Shown here: one piece after another, positions 56,400 through 64,000 of the stretch | Layout of the letters: each line of letters opens with the position of its first letter | Numbering within the stretch: position 1 is the stretch's first letter | NCBI RefSeq assembly: GCF_030272615.1 | Contig: NC_081415.1 | Coordinates: 505,005,373-505,069,372 of the forward strand | Source: Cryptomeria japonica | Taxonomy: Eukaryota; Streptophyta; Pinopsida; Cupressales; Cupressaceae | Length of the DNA: 64,000 nt | Reading direction: 5' to 3' | Made by a program: the position numbers and the translations under genes | The notes under the pieces: generated by a model | Databases searched by the model: none | What the model was told of the DNA's origin: nothing | Seen by the model: only the letters and a program-made list of their open reading frames with translations

Positions 56400-56577
56400 A
56401 TTAAGATGTTTTATGATGAATATGATAATGAAACATTATGCACAAAATCAACTTACAGTATTTGTGAAAAGAAGTTTTTAAGAAATATCGATCACCATTA
56501 ATGAGTTGCGACAACATATGGAAAATATGTCACTCTCATCTAGCTGATAAACTAATGCGTTTGGAACCAAATTAAGG

Positions 56578-57022
56578 GGTACATGAGCATATTGGGCTCA
56601 ATGTCATGCAAAATTGACAGATATGCTTCATCAAATTAGCACGCCTACAATATTCTTTATATTGAGTGTTGCAGACATGTATTGCCCCGATTTGCATGCA
56701 TTAATGTGCAACAAACAACAATAGTAGAAAATGTTTTTGATTATGTGAAAAATGAGTTTTGAAGGGACCCAAAACCCTTTACAAATCAAATAAGGGATAG
56801 AACTTGACCGCTCAACAAAGAGGAAAGAGCCACATCCAAAAAATAGAGTCTACCCCGAAAGACAGTAGGCAACCCAATCAAAGACAGGGGCAGAAAAACC
56901 AGCCCAACCAACCAACTACAAGGGCCCTCAAGATTACAATAGTAGAAAATGTTGAAAACACCAATTATTCTGAAATTGAAGACAATGAACTTGTTCAAAG
57001 AAATACCACAAAGCATGAATGA
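56578..57022 (+). pseudogene. Helitron Rep/N-terminal fragment with inserted segment
   Basis: Degraded frames read AYWAQCHAKLTDMLHQIS, PTIFFILSVADMYCPDLHAL and VENVFDYVKNEF, the Helitron-like N-terminal domain region. An 18-base direct repeat (56718-56735 and 56936-56953) brackets about 200 bases that look like a minus-strand LINE 3' end (AAGGGACCCAAAACCC near 56762). The catalytic HUH/Tyr motifs are not visible. Confidence 0.65.
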
Positions 57023-57025
57023 GAA

Positions 57026-58566
57026 ATTTTATCTAGATTGCATCAAGGTCAAAATATACATGTTTTTGAAATAGATATGTTGAGTAGAAGAGACATTGAT
57101 AAACATACAGATTGGTCTCACAAATATCAAGGTGAAGAGTACACAGTTCAAGCAATCAATTTCATAAGCATCAGGAGAGATCATGGATGTCTCATACATG
57201 ATGATATACCACAACACATCAACTATAAAATCCTCAGTGCTAAACAAAGAAAGGTAATCGACATAATTTTGACACACTACCATACACATCAAGAAGGAGA
57301 GTCTTTATTCATGACTTTCGGGAACATGAAAGTCATATCTAATTGGTGTCATTAATCAAGCTCTTGAAAATGCAGCAATGCCATGTCATTCTCCCCTTCT
57401 ACTATTTACACCAACACGAGTTGCAACATTCAATATATGGGCCTCTACAGTCCATTCCAAATTGACCAGTTCAAGATTTTGCTCAACTAAAAGGAACAAG
57501 ACTTACAAGTTCTCAAGAATATATAACACATATCAAATACATTTTGATTGATGAAATGAGCTCCATTGGCCAAAACATGTTAGAAAACATAGATTCTCAC
57601 CTTTGACAAGCATTCTCACAAAATGCACACATAAGTTTTGCAGGTAGACCTTTTAATATAAATAATGAAGATAATTATTTCATATTATATTTAATATAAT
57701 TCATATCTACAATGCTTATATAATATTACTCCATAAATTTAAAATACATTTTTTCAACCATCTTTTAGGTATATCTATGATTTTGGTTGGAGATTTGGGT
57801 CAATTGTCTCCAATCAATAATAGAGCGACATATGACAACAACTGATGAGCAAAGTTATTATGGGATGAACTCTAAATTGTGGTTACATTTGATAAAATAT
57901 TCAGACAAGATGGAAAAAACAATTTTGTCCATTTGTTCTCCACAAATAAAAATGTTCATAATCATAACAAAAAAAAAATTATATTCATTGATACATCATG
58001 TTGCATGAAGTCTTACAACAAAAGCAGGAAGCATACATCAACCAAAAGATTTTTATAATGATGAACTTGATCTGGAGACTTTAATCGATGATAATTCAAG
58101 AGTGATGTTGACTTCTAATCTTTGGATACAAGCAGGACTTGTAAATGGAGCTCTAAGATATATTCGAAAGATTATCTATAAACCATGAAGTTCTCCACCT
58201 GAACCACCAACATGTCATGGTTGAATTTGACAATTATTCAATAATACCATTTGACAATCATCATCCAAATACAATTCCAATAACAACAATACAAAGGGGC
58301 ATAACACTTCAATTACCATTAAGATTAACATGGGCATTAATAATACATAAATCTCAAGAGTTGACTCAAACAAAAGTCACAATTGATATAGGACCACGAG
58401 AAAGAATAGGATTAATATTTGTGGCAGTGTCTCATGTAAAGTCTTTGAAAGGTCTCAGAATAATGCCAACATTCTCATTTGATTGTTATGAAAAAATGAA
58501 AAAAGGTAGACAAATTGCAAAGCAAAAGATCGAAGAAAATCGATTAAAATATTTAGAAGATAATTG
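57026..58566 (+). pseudogene. Helitron Pif1-type helicase, copy B
   Basis: Starts FEIDMLSRRDIDKHTDW and AINFISIRRDHGCLIHDDI; then ILSAKQRKVIDIILTHY leads to the Walker A site, which is destroyed (GNMKVIS near 57325). The frame shifts through ALENAAMPCHSPLLL and ASTVHSKL. The Walker B region DEMSSIGQNMLENIDS lies at 57555-57605. After an intron, GISMILVGDLGQLSP follows, and finally RLTWALIIHKSQELTQTK and HVKSLKGLRI (to 58566). About six lesions. Confidence 0.82.
57643..57766 (+). other. Probable intron in Helitron helicase
   Basis: About 124 AT-rich bases interrupt the helicase between FAG and GISMILVGD. Boundaries are GCAG/GTAGAC and CATCTTTTAG/GTAT. Copy A keeps the same intron (donor near 38341, acceptor ...TCTTTCAG near 39911), itself cut by the ORF1-only LINE. 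Confidence 0.75.
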
Positions 58567-59251
58567 ATGTAATATATCTTTCTTCAAATAATATGAAATA
58601 AATTATCATTAATAAATGTGTGATTTTCAACCATGATAATAATTGCTAACATCCTTGTATCGCTTCTTCAGTTGTATTTAAAATTTACAAAACTATTTAC
58701 GCATTCTCACTATGAGTAATATAGTACTATAAATATATAATAATATAACAATAATTAGTCTTAATATATTTTTTTCTATGGTGAAGAGTTTAATAGAAAT
58801 ATAAAAATATAAAAAATACAAAAGTATAGTAACATCTCAATAATAATTTGAAATTGATTAATATATACAATTTAATTTAAATCTTAATAACAATTTAATA
58901 TTAAAGTATCATTTTTTTAGTTATGCTAAAGAGAAATGTTATATATATGTTGTTCTATTCTATTTCCTATTTAACTACATACATTTACTTCAAATGAAGA
59001 AAATTTTGAAATATGTAACATTTTTTAAATATACATCATGTAACTTTGCATCATTTTTTTTGTTATGATAAGAGAAATGCTAGATATATGTTGTTCTACT
59101 TTATTTCCTATTTAACAACATACATTTATTTCAAATGAAGAAAGTTTCTATAAATTTATCTAATTACCTCACCTTAACATATATTGCCTTTAAGTTTAAT
59201 ATATTTATCTTCTACTATTCAATGTTGATTTAAAAGCTAAAAATAATTTCC
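58567..59251. other. AT-rich stretch in Helitron copy B
   Basis: No gene. Parallel to 40835-41579 of copy A, including the doubled CTTCAAATGAAGAAA block (58990 and 59130). Confidence 0.6.
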
Positions 59252-59900
59252 TTGCAAGTGAACAAAATGTCACAAAATGCATGTGCATGTGCATCCAATT
59301 GGTCGGAAAAATACCACTACTGTCTTTCACTCAATGCCATCCTTTGTATAGAGGAATTAAGTGTCTGCTACAAGTTGAAAGAAAAAATGATCAATAGAAT
59401 TGACAAAAATGAACCAAAAATCATCAAAGAAAATTTGATAATTATGCTTTATACTTCAAGTTCCTCTATGGTTCCAAGGTGAAAATGAACTTAGATTAAA
59501 ATTTTATAATCTACAAATTAAGATTATAGATTTGTGTGACTAGCCAATTTCTCAGTACCATGAGCTTTGAGACCTTACCTTGCTAGATGTATATGGAAGG
59601 TCACTATTAGGCCAACAATGACAACCAAAAAACACAACCTATCTAAACAACTAAGTATGAAGTTCATGATATTTCTTAAGGGACAATCACAAATTAGTTT
59701 TCACACAGAACCACTTGAAGAATGGTTACTTGCTACTACTAAGTTTAATTATTCAATCAAATTCATAGTGCATCAAGTCATGCCATCATTTAGGTTGTTA
59801 CATGCTCATCATATGTTGTGAAGTCCAACGTAACAATCAAAGTTCGGACTCTTCTTCATGATATTGAAAATGAAAAGATATTACCAAGGCATAAATGATC
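59252..59900 (+). pseudogene. Unknown conserved coding-like segment, copy B
   Basis: Frames 59252-59482 and 59567-59821 and beyond give LKEKMINRIDKNEPK, LKGQSQISFHTEPLEEWLLA, VHQVMPSFRLLHAHH and LLHDIENEKILP, parallel to 41580-42243 in copy A. The shared amino-acid-level similarity suggests a real protein once. Function unknown. Confidence 0.55.
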
Positions 59901-60440
59901 AAAAAAATAAAACTTGATACAATTTTGAAAACCTATTTATTGTATCTACGACTAAATTCAATGCTTATAATATAGTATAGATGATGTTTAACAGTTATTA
60001 CTACTCCGTGAATGATTAATCAAGTGAATTTTATTCCCATTTTTAAATATCATTTTGATAAATTATTCCAAATTTTTAATTTGCATAATATTTTACAAAT
60101 GTTGTTATTATACCTTCATCTCATTTTAATTATCATTAATTTAAATTAAAAACATCATCTATCATGGAATTTAATTGCGCCTCATATTTTATCATTGAAT
60201 ATATAAATATTCCATATTTTGAAACTTGATATCTCTCAACGTAGTTTACTTAGATTTCTAAAAATATAGGTATGCTGGTTTTAGTTATTAATTTAATTAC
60301 ACCAAAACGTATTATGGATGCACAAATATGTGTCTCAACTACCACTCCCTCTAGATATAACTATTAATTAATTCTATCTATCTCCATCATACTAATAGTT
60401 AACTTCGTAATTATATGAATTAATATTATAATTAGTCTTG

Positions 60441-63138
60441 AGGTGGAAGAGATTGAGGTTTCTATCCAGCCACCTCTACACAGATTCATTAAGAGGAGTT
60501 TTGATATTTCATCCTTACCCTTCTCAAATATGGAGGATTTAGTTCAGAGGCTAGTCATTAATAATCAACCTATTGACATTATGTCTTCATATATGTTGGG
60601 AACTCACAATCAGCAGTGTAAACTTCAATGGCACCCTAACTCAAATATTCTTGAACCACCAGATAACCTAGAGCAAGTTGCTGATGATTTGCTGAAATCT
60701 GTAGGTTCTCAACTCTTTGATGACATTGCAGATGAATTCTTATTTGAAGAAGATAAAAGGGTCTCTCAACATTTTAATGCTCTCCCTCTCATTAATCAGG
60801 ACTCATAGAATCCTCCTTTCCCTCATGATCTTGAAGATGATGATAGTATTTCTGCAGTTTATCCCCATAAGCATCATGACTTATCATTTGACTTTTCGCA
60901 GTCCTTATCCATCACCAAAACCAAGAGGGAGGAAACCTAATTCAATGAAAGTTAAAGAGGAAATAGAGGCAGGTATACAAACCACATTAGATGGGAAATT
61001 TTCAGTGACTAAGAGGCCAAGGAGGGCATGGTGCTCTCCTCAATCCCAATAAAGATCATCTCATGGAATGTCAAAGGCATAAACGCTTTTGACAAGAGAT
61101 GTCGAGTTAAGAAACAACTTGATTTGTTAGGAGCTAACATTATTATGTTACAAGAAACAAAAATGTTTTTGGATACATTTCAATCAATAGTTGGTAAATG
61201 GCCAAAATGGAAAGCAACACATGTTCCAGCTATAGGTGCTTCAAGAAGCCTTGTAGTACTATGGAATCCAAAGGATTTGATAGCAGAAACAATTAGCGAA
61301 GGTAATAACTAGCAAATGATGAACATTCAGAGCTTTGATCTTTCATTTAAATTGATAAATGTGTAAGGCCCCACTCCTACTCGTGAAAAAAAACAGACTA
61401 TTGGATACCCTAACAACTTTTATTCAACAATCTGCAAATCAGAATTTTATTCTAGGTGGGGATTTTAATGCACTTGTTTTTGATCAGGAAAAAACGAGAG
61501 GAATTAGCCCCCCTCAAAAGACCATTGATTATTTTGTAACCTTCATATCCGATAATGCATTAAAAGATATAGTCCCTAAGAAGGGGCTTTTTACTTGGAC
61601 AAACAAGAGGAGAAATTTTGCACAAATAGCTGAGAGATTGGATAGAATTCTCATATCTCAGCAGTGGATTCTATAGTCCCTAAGAAGGGGCTTTTTACTT
61701 TCTCCCTCTTTTGCACCAATGGTGGGTAAGTGCACCCTATCAAAGGGGCACTAAAATGTATCGGTTTTATAAGAAAATGCAGCATGTGAAAGCCCAAATC
61801 AAACTATGGAATGTGCACACATTTAAAAACATTTTCATTGAGAAACAAGCAGTTGCCAATGAGTTGACTGAAGTTCATGAGCACATTATTCTAAATGGGA
61901 TGGACACACTCATTTATGATGGGCAAAAAAAATTACAATCAAAGTGGGAGGAGCTCAGCAAAAGAGAGGAAATTTACTAGAGGCAAAAATCTAGAGAGCT
62001 TTGGTTGAAAGAAAGAGATAGAAATACCAAGTTTTTTCATGCTTCAGCAAAAGCAAAGAGTGCAGCAACCTCCATCTTCTCAATTAATGATGTTGTCACA
62101 GGTAACCCACAATCAAATGCTAAGGCTATTCAAGAAGAAGGTGTCAAATTTTGCAAAACCCTCCTAGCTCCTCCACCCTCTGCAAACCCACCCCATTTGA
62201 CCATTAATGTTCATGATGTCCTTGGAGCCATCCCTCATTCTATTTCTCAGCAAGACAATGAGGATCTCATGAAGCCGTTCTCATTAGAAGAAGTGCAAAA
62301 AGTGGTTTTCTCATTAGCTCCAGATAAAGTTTCGAGACCTGATGGATTTACTACCCTTTTCTTTCAGAAGTGTTGGGATGTTATTAATCTCGATTTGTTG
62401 GCTACACTTGAAGAATCAATGAGTACTTCAGTTTTAAAAATGATTAATGTTATAAACATAGCAATCATCCCTAAAGTTAAGGAACCAAGAACATTTGCAG
62501 AATTCAGACCTATTTCATTATGTAATACAATCTATAAAATTCTTACTAAGGCTATCTATCTAAGACTTCAACATCTAATTCCAAAAATAATATCTCTGGA
62601 ACAAGGAGGTTTTGTTGAAGGGGCATTAGTAGCTCATAAAATTCTTCACTCAATCCATATATCTCAGTTGTCCTCCTTTATTGTTAAGCTTGACATGATG
62701 AAAGCTTATGACAAAGTAGATTGGAGCTTTCTTTTGAAAGTACTGCAAAAATTTGGTTTCTCAGAAAGATGGTGCAAATGGGTCAATTCGTGTATTTTAG
62801 GAGCAGCGTTTTCGATCATCATTAATGGGGTTCCAACGAGATTCTTTTCAGCTACCCAAGGAGTTAGACAAGGAGACCCTTAATCTCCCTTCTTCTTTAT
62901 TATCATGGCTGGAGCATTTAGCAGATTAATCATATCTAATAATGTAAAGGGTAACTGGCAGGGTGTTCACATCCCAAGAACTAATATTTCAGAGACACAC
63001 TATTTGCAGATGACTCTCCTGTATGGTAAGTCCTCTATTTCAGAAGCCACTCACATGAAGAAAGTTTTGGAAGCTTATACATCAATTTCAGGTCAGAAGA
63101 TTAATGCTCTAAAATCGAAGATATATATCTTTTGTGAG
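60441..63138 (+). mobile_element. LINE-4: LINE truncated at both ends
   Basis: Begins inside ORF1 and ends abruptly in the reverse transcriptase at about 63138, where unrelated sequence starts. It is from the same subfamily group as LINE-1 but clearly diverged. No tail or duplication is visible. Confidence 0.85.
60443..61050 (+). pseudogene. LINE-4 ORF1, C-terminal part
   Basis: Frame 60443-60808 (VSIQPPLHRFIKRSFD, DNLEQVADDLLKSVG) shifts to 60717-61052, ending PKPRGRKPNSMKVKEEIEAG and PRRAWCSPQSQ, which aligns with the LINE-1 ORF1 tail at 46460-46600. Confidence 0.8.
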
Positions 63139-63183
63139 GCCCTACCCCAACTCATCCTAACATTTCAGTTATTTTCATGTTGA
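61034..63183 (+). pseudogene. LINE-4 ORF2: endonuclease and partial RT
   Basis: Endonuclease: PIKIISWNVKGINAFD, MLQETKM, GGDFNALVFDQE, RLDRILIS. An internal deletion with filler lies at 61672-61700, removing the SDHFP end of the endonuclease. RT at 62005-62883: FRPISLCNTIYKIL, LDMMKAYDKVDWSF, ATQGVRQGDP, then TAA at 62881. A small frameshift just before the catalytic FADD (about 63003) puts it out of frame. The sequence leaves LINE homology near 63138. Confidence 0.88.
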
Positions 63184-64000
63184 GACTACTATGGATGCTT
63201 TATTTTTATGCATTATGGATTTAGAACTTATATGATTCCATGATTTGGATAACATTGATGTATTTTGATGCTTCATTTCTATGCATTATAGATTTAGAAC
63301 TCTATATGATTCTAGAATAGGATAACTTTGTGATGATGTATGTCATTATTGGATTTGCAGGACTTTACTATGTTGATAGAAATAGGATGCATGTCTTATG
63401 TATAGATCAAAATTATGAGGATTATGATAATTACTTATGTGGATTTATTTTGATACAAGATATATTGGTTTTGTTTAATGTCAATTGTATGCAGAGTGGT
63501 TGACGTGTATTCGTATTCATGTGTTTAAATATTCTATGAGGTTATTTGGAAGTACTGATGTGTAATTGAGATGCGCAGGAAAATTATCTAAGTGACCATG
63601 GAAACATTATGGAGAACCAAACCTAGACCTATGTACGTTCGTAAAACCAGGGGTTGTCTATTTGGAGAGACAACACCCCGTATGTATCATATTTTATTTG
63701 TGAAAGTAAATGTTGCATGTGTGTTAAATTGAATTATTAATTTGTGTAAATCCAACAACAGACAAATTTCATGTGTAATTTTGTAAAATATTTTATTGTG
63801 TCACTTGACACGTGTTGATTTATGTCTTGATTTTTGACTTGTCTCTTGGAGGGAGTTGTTTCAACCATAGCTTTTTCAAACATTTGAATGTGGTTCTAAA
63901 TTTTCCTTGGGTAGAGAGTCTTTGGAGTAGTCAACTCAGGTTTGACCCGAAAGTTAACTTCAGATGGGTTTATAAGGGGTCAAATGGACTCCTAGGGGTA
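63139..64000. other. Unassigned right end of window
   Basis: No open frame or family motif. A direct duplication of about 50 bases (GATGCTT..TTTATGCATTA.GGATTTAGAACT) lies at 63190-63235 and 63268-63312. A strong hairpin lies at 63650-63679 (GGGGTTGTCT with AGACAACACCCC). The composition and GT-rich text resemble an LTR or leader of an unseen element, but this is a guess. Confidence 0.4.

Larger units (their letters stand above)
56400..60440 (+). mobile_element. Helitron-like locus, copy B
   Basis: Carries a Rep N-terminal-like region (56580-56760), helicase (57030-58566) and the unknown conserved segment (59252-59900), in the same order as copy A where they overlap. The right flank is AT-rich and diverges near 60290. 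Canonical ends are not recognisable. Confidence 0.72.

Overview
This window is plant nuclear repeat DNA. It is AT-rich and densely packed with transposable elements, with no convincing host gene. The mix (plant L1-type LINEs, a chromovirus, a Tat-lineage Ty3/gypsy element with two RNase H domains, a pol-less LTR element, decayed Helitron helicases, a tRNA-type SINE), the depth of nesting and the many old inactivated copies suggest a very large plant genome, most likely a gymnosperm. That taxonomic guess is inference only.

Left half, 1-36540: one old LINE (LINE-0) lies in AT-rich sequence and is split by two LTR retrotransposons. A chromovirus (2124-10036, target duplication ATCTC) cuts ORF1. 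A minus-strand LTR element (12926-35025, duplication GATAT) cuts ORF2. That second element is cut in its gag-like gene by a 14.4-kb Tat element (18486-32858, duplication CTCTC). Removing each insertion and one duplication copy brings the broken reading frame back in phase, which confirms the boundaries. LTR divergence gives a matching order: chromovirus about 7%, pol-less element about 5%, Tat about 0.6% (counted by eye; partial for the two older elements).

The pol-less element is the most unusual object. Between LTRs with a primer-binding site and a polypurine tract it carries a coiled-coil plus zinc-knuckle gene and one frame of about 1079 codons of unknown function, with no protease, integrase, reverse transcriptase or RNase H. 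The Tat element carries a spliced antisense gene with a plant-mobile-domain-like product, five AT palindromes in each LTR, and two arrays of a GCGTCTGTG motif repeated every 19/21 bases in its leader.

Right half, 36540-64000: AT-rich repeats hold a SINE, a short LINE tail and two decayed copies of a Helitron-like Rep/helicase locus. Copy A (38262-51770) is interrupted by an ORF1-only LINE (38422-39853, 13-bp duplication) and a full-length LINE-1 (42346-51358, 16-bp duplication), which itself holds a solo LTR (43727-45270, duplication GGCTC). A minus-strand chimera (52321-55793) combines pieces of related LINEs with about 85 bases of LINE-1's own 3' flank. Copy B (56400-60440) is followed by LINE-4 (60441-63138), which carries a templated-filler deletion. 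The last 860 bases are unassigned.

Almost every coding region is broken by stops or frameshifts. The youngest element, Tat, has only a few lesions: two in-frame TAGs, a protease active-site change, and stops in the antisense gene.
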